Made by a program: the position numbers and the translations under genes
Shown: positions 41,414 through 49,206 of the stretch, piece after piece
Layout of the letters: every line of letters begins with the position of its first letter
How positions within the stretch are numbered: position 1 is the first letter of the stretch
NCBI GenBank assembly: GCA_900315765.1
Contig: ONAK01000039.1
Location: 1-49,206 of the forward strand
DNA length: 49,206 bases
Origin: an uncultured Prevotella sp.
GTDB taxonomy: Bacteria; Bacteroidota; Bacteroidia; Bacteroidales; Bacteroidaceae
Reading direction: 5' to 3'
Notes under the pieces: model-generated
Seen by the model: only the letters and a program-made list of their open reading frames with translations
Database searches by the model: none
What the model was told of the DNA's origin: nothing

Positions 41414-42850
41414 TTATTTCTTTTTTAGGATAAACTGCATACATTCACGCAGAATAACAACATTCAGCAGTCGCATCATGCCAAAATAGAGTGCTGCAGC
41501 TATCAAGGCTCTTGCCACAAGCAATAGATAGATGTTGCTGATAGCCATAGTAGCAAAATATGTAGCCACCATCACTAAAGCACCACAAAGCATAAAAGGA
41601 ACAATATCCTTCAGAACGTTGAGAAATCTTAGTCCAATTATCCGCTTTGCAGAAGGCATCCAAGCCCCAAGCCACAGAATATTAAATATGGTATAGGCCG
41701 TCACCATAATGGTAATACCTTGGCGATAAAACAGTAGTATGATACATAACTGCAATACTATCTGACCAATATTCAGCCACATGTTTATATCGCTGCGCCC
41801 ATGACTGATCACTAAATTCTGATAAAGCGTATAGATAGGCATAAAGGCTCCACTGATACAAAGAATCTGCAACAGAGGCACACACTCTATCCACTCATAT
41901 CCGATGGTACAGAGAATAAACTCACGAGCCACCAAAGCCAAGCCAAACAGAGCTGGGAAAGAAAGGAAAGCTGTGAAACGAAGCATCTTACGGAAAACCT
42001 GCTGTTCGCGCTCTTTCTCCTCTCTTACGCTTACCAATACAGGCTGAGCCACCTGGCCTACCATTCCGCCAACAGTTTGGAACGCCATAGAATCCCACTT
42101 ATAAGCCTGGAAGAAATTACCAACCACTCGTGCATCTCTAAATAATCGTCCAAAGATGACTGTCAACAGGTTCTGGTTCACAGTATTCACAATCATCGTA
42201 ATCAGAATCTTCATCGAGAATGAGAATGTCTGACGTATATAGTCGAACGTAAAACGTAATGATGGCTTCCACTTTACATAATAGAAACGTCCCAAGATCA
42301 ACATTGCAGAATTAACCACCTGTTGCCAAGCTAAACTCCAATAGGCCATATCACTAAGTGCCATCACAATAGCTGTAGAACCAGACATAATCAAAGCCGT
42401 AAGATTAACAATGGTTATCTCGCGATTCATCATATTCTTTACCATATAAGCATTGGTAGAGATACCAAACGAGGAGATAAAGAACGAAAGAAACAGAAAA
42501 CGCGACAGGTCAGTAAGCCTTGGCTGATGGAAGAACCAGGCGATAAGCGGAGCTGACAGGAAAAGCAGCACGTAAAGCAAACCTCCCATCAGGATATTAA
42601 ACCAAAACACACTATTATACTGCTGTGCTGTGGGCTGCTTTTCGTTGATAAGCGCTGTAGAGAATCCACTCGACTGCAGATTACCTGCGATGGCAGTAAA
42701 AATGGCCAACATGCCAACCAGACCAGTATCCTCTGGAGTAAGCTGTCGCAGCACAATGATACCAATAAGCAGATTCAGCACCTGCATGGTACCATTATTA
42801 ATAGCACCCCACATCAGTCCTTTGGCTGTCTTTTCTTTTAAAATCTCCAT
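41414..42850 (-). CDS. Lipopolysaccharide/polysaccharide flippase (MOP/Wzx-like)
   Basis: A 478-residue membrane protein with about twelve helices. The N-terminus KEKTAKGLMWGAINNGTMQVLN and the segment GLVGMLAIFTAIAGNLQSSG are typical of the polysaccharide-export branch of the MOP flippases (MATE-like fold). It moves lipid-linked oligosaccharide across the inner membrane. The start at 42850 (MEILKEK) is chosen because it directly follows a mirrored promoter; the frame is open further upstream without family similarity. Confidence 0.9.
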   Translation of the reverse strand: MEILKEKTAKGLMWGAINNGTMQVLNLLIGIIVLRQLTPEDTGLVGMLAIFTAIAGNLQSSGFSTALINEKQPTAQQYNSVFWFNILMGGLLYVLLFLSAPLIAWFFHQPRLTDLSRFLFLSFFISSFGISTNAYMVKNMMNREITIVNLTALIMSGSTAIVMALSDMAYWSLAWQQVVNSAMLILGRFYYVKWKPSLRFTFDYIRQTFSFSMKILITMIVNTVNQNLLTVIFGRLFRDARVVGNFFQAYKWDSMAFQTVGGMVGQVAQPVLVSVREEKEREQQVFRKMLRFTAFLSFPALFGLALVAREFILCTIGYEWIECVPLLQILCISGAFMPIYTLYQNLVISHGRSDINMWLNIGQIVLQLCIILLFYRQGITIMVTAYTIFNILWLGAWMPSAKRIIGLRFLNVLKDIVPFMLCGALVMVATYFATMAISNIYLLLVARALIAAALYFGMMRLLNVVILRECMQFILKKK

Positions 42851-42851
42851 A

Positions 42852-42917
42852 TCTGCGTGCAAAAATACTACTTTTTGTTTGATGTTCCAAAAGAATTTCT
42901 GTAATTTTGCACGCAGA
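42852..42917. promoter_or_regulatory. Mirrored divergent promoters of flippase and licD genes
   Basis: TCTGCGTGCAAAA (42852-42864) and TTTTGCACGCAGA (42905-42917) are perfect inverted copies. Each forms the 3' part of a -7 element: TAATTTTG at 42902-42909 (plus) and TATTTTTG on the minus strand at 42860-42867. Each copy ends right at a start codon (CAT 42848-42850; ATG 42918-42920), leaving leaders of only a few bases. Confidence 0.7.
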
Positions 42918-43700
42918 ATGAGACAGATTACAGATATCAATGAATTACGCCAGATTCAAATGGGTATTCTGGACAATGTACATCGATTTTGCGATGCACA
43001 TGGGTTGACTTACTTCCTTTCGAGTGGAACGCTAATAGGTGCTGTACGACACAAAGGATACATACCCTGGGATGACGATATCGACATCTATATGCCACGT
43101 AAGGACTACGAGCAGTTCCTTAAGATATATAGCGACGAAACAGACCGCTATCGTGCCATAAACCCTCAGACAGAATCTCATTACTACTATACATTTGCTA
43201 AAGTAGTAGACCAGCAGACTCGTATGGTTGAAAAAGAGACAGAGGGTTACGAGATAGGCGTTTATATGGACATTTTCCCTGTTGACTATGTTACTGATGA
43301 TTTACAGGAGCGCGAGCAAGTGTTCAAAAAGAAAAAGCTGCTCTACAAGATTCGCAGATGCAAGATTTCAAACAGCAATCCTCTGCAATCCAGATTAGCC
43401 TATTGGGTATATAAGTGCTGGCCACTATCAGTAAAACAGCTGGAACGCAAAATAAGAAAGCTTATTATACTCGACACCCCTACATCAACAGTTTGCAATA
43501 TGACTGAAGCAGGACCAAAACTTAAAGGCTGTTTCCCTGCTGAAGACATAGCCAAAGCTGTCGACATTGAGTTTGAAGGAAAGATGTATAAGACTATGAT
43601 AGGCTATCGCGACTATCTGGAGCGTACCTATGGCGACTATATGACATTACCCCCTGTAGAACAACGAGTAACCCACAAGTTCGAAGCCTACATTTTATAA
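42918..43700 (+). CDS. LicD-family phosphotransferase
   Basis: A 260-residue LicD protein: LRQIQMGILDNVHRFCDAHG, the family core FLSSGTLIGAVRHKGYIPWDDDIDI (acidic metal-binding triad), IFPVDYV and a basic C-terminal half. LicD enzymes transfer phosphocholine or related phospho-alcohols from a CDP-activated donor to a surface glycan. The start at 42918 sits only eight bases after the -7 element, so the mRNA is probably leaderless or nearly so. Downstream genes supply a nucleotidyltransferase, fitting a CDP-substrate route. Confidence 0.9.
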   Translation: MRQITDINELRQIQMGILDNVHRFCDAHGLTYFLSSGTLIGAVRHKGYIPWDDDIDIYMPRKDYEQFLKIYSDETDRYRAINPQTESHYYYTFAKVVDQQTRMVEKETEGYEIGVYMDIFPVDYVTDDLQEREQVFKKKKLLYKIRRCKISNSNPLQSRLAYWVYKCWPLSVKQLERKIRKLIILDTPTSTVCNMTEAGPKLKGCFPAEDIAKAVDIEFEGKMYKTMIGYRDYLERTYGDYMTLPPVEQRVTHKFEAYIL

Positions 43701-43721
43701 CGAAACATTATCATCAACAAT

Positions 43722-45548
43722 ATGCAAGCAATCATCTTAGCGGCTGGAATGGGTCGCAGACTTGGAGAACTTACCAAAGAGAACACCAAATGCATGGTGC
43801 CAGTTAATGGTGTCAGACTGATTGACCGCCTTTTGGGACAACTGTCTGGACTGAAACTGAATAGAGTTATCATTGTGGTTGGCTACCAGGGACAAAAACT
43901 GATAGACTATATTGGTAATCGCTACGATGATAAGTTGAAGATAGAGTTTGCAGAAAACCCCATCTACAACAAGACCAATAATATCTATTCGTTATCGATG
44001 GTAAAAGATAAATTGCAGGAAGATGATACGTTGCTGATAGAGAGCGACCTTATCTTCAGCGATCGTTTCTTCCCAATGATTATCGAAAACCCCAATCCAA
44101 ACCTTGCTTTGGTGGCCAAGTACGAGTCGTGGATGGATGGTACCATGGTGCGCTTAGACGAAGAGCAGCATATTGTCAACTTCATATCGAAAGATGCTTT
44201 CGACTATAGCGATGTTGACTCCTATTATAAGACCGTTAACATCTATAAGTTCAGCAAGGATTTCCTTCAGTATCAGTATGTACCATTCCTCGATGCTTAT
44301 ACAAAGGCAGTAGGAAATAATGAATACTACGAAAATGTGCTTCGCATCATTTCTATGCTGAATAGCCATCATATGAAAGCGCTGCCTATAGGTAACGAGA
44401 AGTGGTATGAGATTGATGATAAACAGGATTTAGACATCGCTGAGGCATTGTTTGCTGATGATCAGGATGTCATCCGCAAGTACTATGGCCGCTATGGTGG
44501 ATTCTGGCGATTCCCCCAGATGCTCGATTTCTGCTATCTGGTAAATCCATATTTCCCATCAAAGCGGATGAAGGATGAACTGCGCAGTAATTTCGATACC
44601 CTGTTGACTGAATATCCATCAGGCATGAAGGTAAACACCCTGATAGCCAGTAAATGCTTTGGTGTAAGTGAGCAGTATATTGTTCCTGGTAATGGAGCAG
44701 CAGAGCTTATTAAGGTGCTGATGGAGGGCGATACTAAGGGTAAGACTGGCTTTATTCGCCCAACCTTCGAGGAGTATCCAAATCGCTTTGATAAGTCGCT
44801 GCAGGTAACCTTTACGCCTCAAAACGAGGATTATCGCTATACAGCCGATGACTTGATGCAATATTTTGGCGACAAAGATATCACCACGCTGATGCTGATT
44901 AATCCTGATAATCCTTCAGGCAACTTCATCCCCAAGGCTGATGTATTGAGATTGGCTAAGTGGTGTGAGGATAGAAACATCCGATTAGTTGTTGATGAGA
45001 GTTTTGTTGACTTCAGCGTTGATTATAAAACCAACTCTCTGCTCTCTGACGAGATTCTTGAGGCATATCCCCACATGGCAGTTATGAAGAGTATCTCAAA
45101 GAGTTTTGGTGTACCAGGCCTTCGTTTAGGTATTCTAGCATCAGCCAATAAGGAATTAATAGCTCACATCAAGAAAGAGGTATCTATCTGGAACCTCAAC
45201 TCGTTCGCAGAGTTCTTTATGCAGATATACAACAAGCACGAAAAGGATTATCTTAAAGCTTGCGATAAGTTTGTGGCAGAGAGAGCCGACTTTGAGCGCC
45301 AGCTGCATACTATCCCCTATCTCCGCGTGATGCCAACCCAGGCCAACTATTTCCTTTGTGAAGTGCTGCCACCATACACAGCCACAGAGATTGTGGTTTA
45401 CACGCTCCGTAATCACAATATCCTGACTCGCGATTGCAGCCAGAAACCTGGTCTCGATCCCAATAAGCAGTATATGCGTATTGCTGTTCGCAACCACAAG
45501 GATAATACAAAACTGGTTGAGGCTCTAAGGCAATTTAAGAAGTCATGA
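43722..45548 (+). CDS. Fusion: LicC-like nucleotidyltransferase + PLP-dependent aminotransferase
   Basis: A 608-residue two-domain protein. Residues 1-250: nucleotidyltransferase with ILAAGMGRRLGELTKENTKCMVPV (CTP-site signature), VVGYQGQKL and LIESDLIFS, closest in pattern to LicC-like cytidylyltransferases. Residues 255-608: fold-type I aminotransferase of the HisC/CobD group, with GNGAAELIKVL, INPDNPSGNF, VVDESFVDF and the PLP lysine Lys460 in SISKSFGVPGLRLG, ending YMRIAVRNH. Similar fusions make CDP-activated amino-alcohol or aminophosphonate head groups. HisC/CobD-type enzymes either transaminate or decarboxylate phospho-amino acids, so the exact product is open. It lies between licD and the opine-type dehydrogenase. 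Confidence 0.85.
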   Translation: MQAIILAAGMGRRLGELTKENTKCMVPVNGVRLIDRLLGQLSGLKLNRVIIVVGYQGQKLIDYIGNRYDDKLKIEFAENPIYNKTNNIYSLSMVKDKLQEDDTLLIESDLIFSDRFFPMIIENPNPNLALVAKYESWMDGTMVRLDEEQHIVNFISKDAFDYSDVDSYYKTVNIYKFSKDFLQYQYVPFLDAYTKAVGNNEYYENVLRIISMLNSHHMKALPIGNEKWYEIDDKQDLDIAEALFADDQDVIRKYYGRYGGFWRFPQMLDFCYLVNPYFPSKRMKDELRSNFDTLLTEYPSGMKVNTLIASKCFGVSEQYIVPGNGAAELIKVLMEGDTKGKTGFIRPTFEEYPNRFDKSLQVTFTPQNEDYRYTADDLMQYFGDKDITTLMLINPDNPSGNFIPKADVLRLAKWCEDRNIRLVVDESFVDFSVDYKTNSLLSDEILEAYPHMAVMKSISKSFGVPGLRLGILASANKELIAHIKKEVSIWNLNSFAEFFMQIYNKHEKDYLKACDKFVAERADFERQLHTIPYLRVMPTQANYFLCEVLPPYTATEIVVYTLRNHNILTRDCSQKPGLDPNKQYMRIAVRNHKDNTKLVEALRQFKKS

Positions 45549-46561
45549 AGAAGGTTTGTATCTGCGGAGGTGGTAATTTAGGTCATGTGGTAACAGGATT
45601 CCTTGCTGCCAATGGAGATTGCGAGGTATCGTTGCTTACTCGTCACCCTGAGCGTTGGCAACATCAACTTGAAATCACTACTCCTGATGGTGAAGTGATG
45701 AAAGGACAGATAAAAACTATCTCTTCTAATCCTAACGATGATATTTGCCATGCAGACATCGTACTACTCTGCCTGCCAGGATTCTCTATCAGCGATGTTC
45801 TTAAGCAGATAGCTCCTGTACTGAAAACAGGCACAGCTGTAGGCAGTATTGTTAGTAGTACAGGCTTCTTCTTCGAGGCTTTTAAGATTCTGCCTACGCA
45901 TACACCTTTATTTGGATTCCAGCGCGTTCCTTTTATCTCAAGACTTAAGGAATATGGCCGTTCTGCCGACTTGTTAGGCTATAAACCCAACCTCAACATC
46001 GCCATAGAACAGACAAACGAGAAAGAGGCTCTGCGAGCTGTTATCGAACAGCTGTTTAAAGTGCCTATTAAACTCTTGTCAAGTTATTACGAGGTGAGTC
46101 TTACCAATAGCAATCCACTTCTTCACCCATCACGCCTATACAGTCTTTGGAAAGATTGGCACGAGGGTGTGGTTTATCCTACAGAAAGTCTGTTCTATGA
46201 AGAATGGACTATCGAAGCATCTTCCTATCTGATAAAGATGGATGAAGAATTACAGCAGCTGCTTGATGTGCTACCTGTAACCAAAGGCTGCATACCAACC
46301 ATTCTCGATTACTACGAGAGTACCGATGCTGTTTCGCTTACCAATAAGCTGCAATCCATCCAAGCCTTCAAGGGGCTAAAATCACCAATGAAGAAAGTAG
46401 AAGGCGGCTATATACCCGACTTTGGTAGTCGATACTTTACTGAGGATTTCCCTTATGGATTACAGATTGTTCAGAGTCAGGCTCGCCAACATGGCATTAG
46501 CACGCCCATGATAGACGAAATCCTTGCTTGGGGCAATAACCAAATAAAAAAGCTCTCCTGA
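45545..46561 (+). CDS. NAD/NADP octopine/nopaline dehydrogenase-family protein
   Basis: A 338-residue dehydrogenase: Rossmann motif KKVCICGGGNLGHVVTGFLA, DIVLLCLPGFSISDVL, and a C-terminal octopine-dehydrogenase-like domain with LTNSNPLLHPSRLYSLW (the conserved NPxxHP histidine) and GSRYFTEDFPYGL. Opine dehydrogenases reductively join an amino acid to a keto acid; relatives in glycan loci make unusual N-linked substituents. It overlaps the fusion gene by four bases, suggesting one pathway. The stop codon lies within the terminator hairpin that follows. Confidence 0.85.
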   Translation: MKKVCICGGGNLGHVVTGFLAANGDCEVSLLTRHPERWQHQLEITTPDGEVMKGQIKTISSNPNDDICHADIVLLCLPGFSISDVLKQIAPVLKTGTAVGSIVSSTGFFFEAFKILPTHTPLFGFQRVPFISRLKEYGRSADLLGYKPNLNIAIEQTNEKEALRAVIEQLFKVPIKLLSSYYEVSLTNSNPLLHPSRLYSLWKDWHEGVVYPTESLFYEEWTIEASSYLIKMDEELQQLLDVLPVTKGCIPTILDYYESTDAVSLTNKLQSIQAFKGLKSPMKKVEGGYIPDFGSRYFTEDFPYGLQIVQSQARQHGISTPMIDEILAWGNNQIKKLS

Positions 46562-46576
46562 TTGGGAGAGCTTTTT
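46547..46576. terminator. Bidirectional terminator
   Basis: AAAAAGCTCTCC (46547-46558) pairs with GGAGAGCTTTTT (46565-46576) with a 6-base loop that includes the stop codon of the preceding gene. The A- and T-tracts make it usable on both strands, between the converging dehydrogenase and metG genes. Confidence 0.9.
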
Positions 46577-46593
46577 CTTCTTGTTTATCTTAT

Positions 46594-48453
46594 TTATCCT
46601 ACCTGACTGCCAGGTTTTACATCCTTTGTTGTTGTTACTACGCTCAGGCTTTCGTCAGCATCTACTGCTGAGAGAATCATTCCCTGACTCTCGATACCCA
46701 TCATAGTACGAGGTGCAAAATTAGCTACGAAGAGGATACGCTTGCCAATAAGCTCCTCTGGATTCTCGTAGAAGGCTGCGATACCAGAGCAGATGGTGCG
46801 ATCTGTGCCAGAACCATCGTCGATGGTGAACTGCAACAGCTTCTTGCTCTTCTTCACCTTCTGACAATCTTTTACGAGACCTACACGGATATCAAGCTTC
46901 TCAAACTCCTCAAAGCTTACGGTATCCTTGATAGGGGCGGCCTTATAGGCAGCAGCCTCGTTGGCCTTTTTGGTAGCTTCGAGCTTGTCGAGCTGCTTCT
47001 GAATCACCTCATCCTCGATCTTCTCGAACAGCAGAGCAGGCTCACCCAGCTGATGACCAGCCTCCAGGAGATCGGTGCTACCCAGTTGCTCCCACTCGAA
47101 GGTGCTGAGATTCAGCATCTCGCGGAGCTTCTTGCTGCTAAATGGCAGGAATGGCTCGAAGGCGATAGCCAGGTTAGCTGTCAACTGCAAACAGATGTTC
47201 AAGATGGTCTCACAACGCTTAGGATCAGTCTTCCAAACCTTCCAAGGCTCGCACTCTGTGATGTAGCGGTTACCGATACGAGCCAGGTTCATAGCCTCGA
47301 ACTGAGCATCACGGAACTTGAACTGCTCCAGATTCTCTTCTATCTTAATTTTTACATTTTTAAATTCTTCAATTGCTTGACGGTCAACGTCAAGCCACTC
47401 GCCACAGGCAGGAACCACACCGTTCCAGTACTTCTTGGTGAGCTGGAGGGCACGATTCACGAAGTTACCATAAACGGCTACCAATTCGTTGTTATTGCGA
47501 TCCTGGAAATCCTTCCAAGTAAAGTTATTATCCTTAGTCTCAGGTGCATTAGCTGTCAATACATAGCGCAGCACATCCTGCTTGCCAGGCATATCTACCA
47601 GATACTCATGGAGCCATACAGCCCAGTTACGCGAGGTAGAAATTTTATCGTTCTCAAGGTTCAGGAACTCGTTGGCTGGAACGTTATCAGGCATGATATA
47701 CTTGCCGTGAGCCTTCATCATCACAGGGAAGATGATACAGTGGAGTACCTTACCCTCTGCATCCTTTACAGGTACAGGGATACCCCAATCCAAGTCGCGA
47801 GTCATAGCACGAGGCTGCAGGTCCATATCCAGCCAACTCTTGCACTGTCCGTATACGTTAGGACGCCACTCCTTGTGCTCCTCCAGAATCCACTGCTTCA
47901 ACCAGTCCTGATACTCGTTCAGAGGCAGATACCAGTTCTTGGTTTTCTTCAGTACAGGAGTAGAACCAGAGATAGTAGACTTAGGATTTATCAATTCTGT
48001 AGGCGAGAGGTCGCGTCCACACTTCTCGCACTGGTCGCCATAGGCACCCTGAGCATGACAGTGGGGGCACTCGCCAGTAACATAGCGGTCAGCCAGGAAC
48101 TGCTTAGCCTCTTCGTCATAGAGCTGTTCAGTAGTTTCCTCTGTCAGCTTACCCTCATCATAGAGCTTCTTAAACCACTCTGCAGCGAACTTATGGTGAG
48201 TCTCTGAGGTGGTACGGCTATAGATATCGAACGAGATACCAAACTCCTCGAACGAGTCCTTAATCATCTTGTGATAGCGATCTACTACATCTTGACCTCC
48301 GATAAACAATACATCACGCTTCTTCAGGCGCAGATAGCGCACATAGATATCGGCAGGCACATACACACCAGCCAGGTGTCCGATATGTACGCCACCATTA
48401 GCATAAGGCAGCGCCGACGTCACCGTCGTACGCTTGTAAGTCTTGTTTTCCAT
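46594..48453 (-). CDS. metG: Methionyl-tRNA synthetase with two apparent internal deletions
   Basis: A 619-residue class I synthetase. Present: HIGH motif H23-IGH26 in [15 protein letters not shown], the zinc knuckle CPHC...[24 protein letters not shown], the KMSKS equivalent DKISTSRNW (near 270), an anticodon-binding helical domain and a C-terminal tRNA-binding domain ([17 protein letters not shown] to the end). Bacteroidetes MetG is about 680 residues. Here FIGG joins directly to QDVVDRY (family: about 19 residues including SDEHG are missing). KDAEGKVL joins directly to HCIIFP (about 48 residues including the YVWFDAPIGY and GKDN segments are missing). Both gaps are in frame but remove active-site parts. 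Everything else is well conserved. Confidence 0.9.
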   Translation of the reverse strand: MENKTYKRTTVTSALPYANGGVHIGHLAGVYVPADIYVRYLRLKKRDVLFIGGQDVVDRYHKMIKDSFEEFGISFDIYSRTTSETHHKFAAEWFKKLYDEGKLTEETTEQLYDEEAKQFLADRYVTGECPHCHAQGAYGDQCEKCGRDLSPTELINPKSTISGSTPVLKKTKNWYLPLNEYQDWLKQWILEEHKEWRPNVYGQCKSWLDMDLQPRAMTRDLDWGIPVPVKDAEGKVLHCIIFPVMMKAHGKYIMPDNVPANEFLNLENDKISTSRNWAVWLHEYLVDMPGKQDVLRYVLTANAPETKDNNFTWKDFQDRNNNELVAVYGNFVNRALQLTKKYWNGVVPACGEWLDVDRQAIEEFKNVKIKIEENLEQFKFRDAQFEAMNLARIGNRYITECEPWKVWKTDPKRCETILNICLQLTANLAIAFEPFLPFSSKKLREMLNLSTFEWEQLGSTDLLEAGHQLGEPALLFEKIEDEVIQKQLDKLEATKKANEAAAYKAAPIKDTVSFEEFEKLDIRVGLVKDCQKVKKSKKLLQFTIDDGSGTDRTICSGIAAFYENPEELIGKRILFVANFAPRTMMGIESQGMILSAVDADESLSVVTTTKDVKPGSQVG

Positions 48454-48486
48454 TTCTTAAATACGTATTTATTCTTATTTTGGCGA

Positions 48487-48532
48487 CAAAGGTACAAAAA
48501 ATCCCACAGATTGCAAAATATCTGTGGGATTT
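48487..48532 (-). promoter_or_regulatory. Interlaced terminator and metG promoter
   Basis: A perfect 13-bp stem (48499-48511 with 48520-48532) followed on the minus strand by T6 terminates the upstream lipoprotein gene. The metG -7 element TACCTTTG (minus, 48487-48494) starts immediately after the T-tract, and a TTTG -33 element (minus, 48514-48517), 19 bases upstream, lies in the hairpin loop. Confidence 0.75.
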
Positions 48533-48544
48533 CTTGTGTTAGAA

Positions 48545-49099
48545 CTAATCAATAGTTACAAAATTTGTCAGTTCGCCTTGCTTGGAATTAGGATAACTGT
48601 CGTATTCAATTAACTTGGCGTCCTTGCCATCAATGGAAAGAATAGCACATCTGGCAAAGTGCATGTCGTATAACAAAGCATCACCTTGTATTCTGGTAGA
48701 TTCGTTAGTAACTACCCATTGAGCAACAATCTCATGTACATCCTTGTCATGGAATATGTAAGGACAAGTCATCTGAAACGTTGTCTTGCTATAAACATCT
48801 TCCATTCCTCCCAAGAGAGAGAAGGTTAGCAACTGTTCTCCAGTTTCTGTCTTTTCTATTTTGACAGGTATATTGGAAACCTTTGGATATTGATCGTCCG
48901 ATACGACATTATATACCTTGCATGAATCTTCATCCATCTGGACTATATGCTCAACACTGAATGTCAACGAATAGCTAATGCTCTCGCAAGTTACATCCGG
49001 CACCTTATCACCAAATCTGAACCAATCACACGAAGCTACCATTAATCCTACAACGAGTAGTAATACAACAGAAGTTGATTTCAAAATAGTTTTATTCAT
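48545..49099 (-). CDS. Hypothetical lipoprotein
   Basis: A 184-residue protein with a lipoprotein signal peptide (STSVVLLLVVGLMVAS, Cys24) and a beta-rich mature part (ISYSLTFSVEHIVQMDEDSC, LLTFSLLGGMEDVYSKTTFQ, RIQGDALLYDMHFARCAILS). No family recognised. It ends 13 bases before a terminator hairpin. The remaining 49100-49206 is AT-rich and shows no promoter element or gene that I can support. Confidence 0.75.
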   Translation of the reverse strand: MNKTILKSTSVVLLLVVGLMVASCDWFRFGDKVPDVTCESISYSLTFSVEHIVQMDEDSCKVYNVVSDDQYPKVSNIPVKIEKTETGEQLLTFSLLGGMEDVYSKTTFQMTCPYIFHDKDVHEIVAQWVVTNESTRIQGDALLYDMHFARCAILSIDGKDAKLIEYDSYPNSKQGELTNFVTID

Positions 49100-49206
49100 A
49101 TCACTTATTTACGTTTAATTCTTATATAGAAATTCTTTCGGGAATTATTATAGTGTCCTTGATTTGTATTTTTATCATTTTTATTATCGTATTCACCTTT
49201 TTGTGA

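Noticed and set aside
42630-42917. N-terminal extension of the LicD frame
   Set aside because: The extension lies antisense to the flippase gene and upstream of the licD promoter; the conserved protein starts at 42918.
43722-45548. Two separate genes fused by an assembly error
   Set aside because: The frame is continuous with a natural linker near residue 250, and nucleotidyltransferase-aminotransferase fusions are known in amino-alcohol and phosphonate pathways.
47053-48207. A 384-codon open frame opposite metG
   Set aside because: It is antisense to a clearly conserved synthetase, has Leu/Gln/Ser-rich composition without motifs, and is explained by metG codon use.

Overview
The window looks like a Bacteroidales chromosome, most likely Prevotellaceae. 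The protein families point there (conjugative transposon Tra proteins, DUF2851, GH3-type and DUF3108 proteins, lipoprotein signal peptides). So do the promoters, which repeatedly carry the Bacteroidetes -7 element TAnnTTTG. It falls into three blocks. Block 1 (1 to about 14 kb) is the right-hand part of an integrative conjugative element (ICE) of the Bacteroides CTn type. It begins inside traJ and runs traK-L-M-N-O-P-Q plus a lysozyme, and ends at a strong terminator. Next come a SatD/DUF3307 gene pair and a converging minus-strand operon (small membrane protein, ComF-like, RadC, PcfK-like, PcfJ-like, three small proteins, a divergent DUF2851 paralog). A gene-free stretch of about 1.3 kb (13.03-14.32 kb) is packed with long inverted repeats and two mirror-image promoters.

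Block 2 (14.2-23.7 kb) is conspicuously AT-rich and holds one operon of three large genes. They are a 1980-residue protein with GHKL-ATPase-like motifs at both ends and a phosphoribosyltransferase-like loop in the middle, a fusion of a response-regulator receiver domain to a TIR domain, and an FRG-domain protein. I recognise no named system with this composition. It is the best candidate for an undescribed anti-phage or conflict system: a sensor/signal-relay giant, a phospho-switch TIR NADase and an FRG protein.

Block 3 (23.7-49.2 kb) is chromosomal. It has a serpin lipoprotein, an ECF sigma factor overlapping a membrane regulator with a beta-barrel domain, and a roughly 14-kb co-directional operon. 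That operon runs GH3-type protein, Ig-like lipoprotein, DUF3108, histidine phosphatase, YicC, Gmk, NadD, EptA-like transferase, two acyltransferases, a HAD phosphatase and a multi-pass membrane protein. A surface-glycan cluster follows (GT2 and flippase on minus; LicD, a nucleotidyltransferase-aminotransferase fusion and an opine-type dehydrogenase on plus), then metG and a lipoprotein gene at the edge.

Several well-known genes appear to have lost internal segments: traK (N-terminal anchor), traM (C-terminal frameshift, with the lost tail still readable downstream), the ECF sigma factor (part of region 2) and metG (two active-site segments). Either these genes are decaying or the assembly contains collapsed deletions. 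For metG, normally essential, the second explanation must be tested first. No tRNA, rRNA, CRISPR array, integrase or intact transposase was seen.
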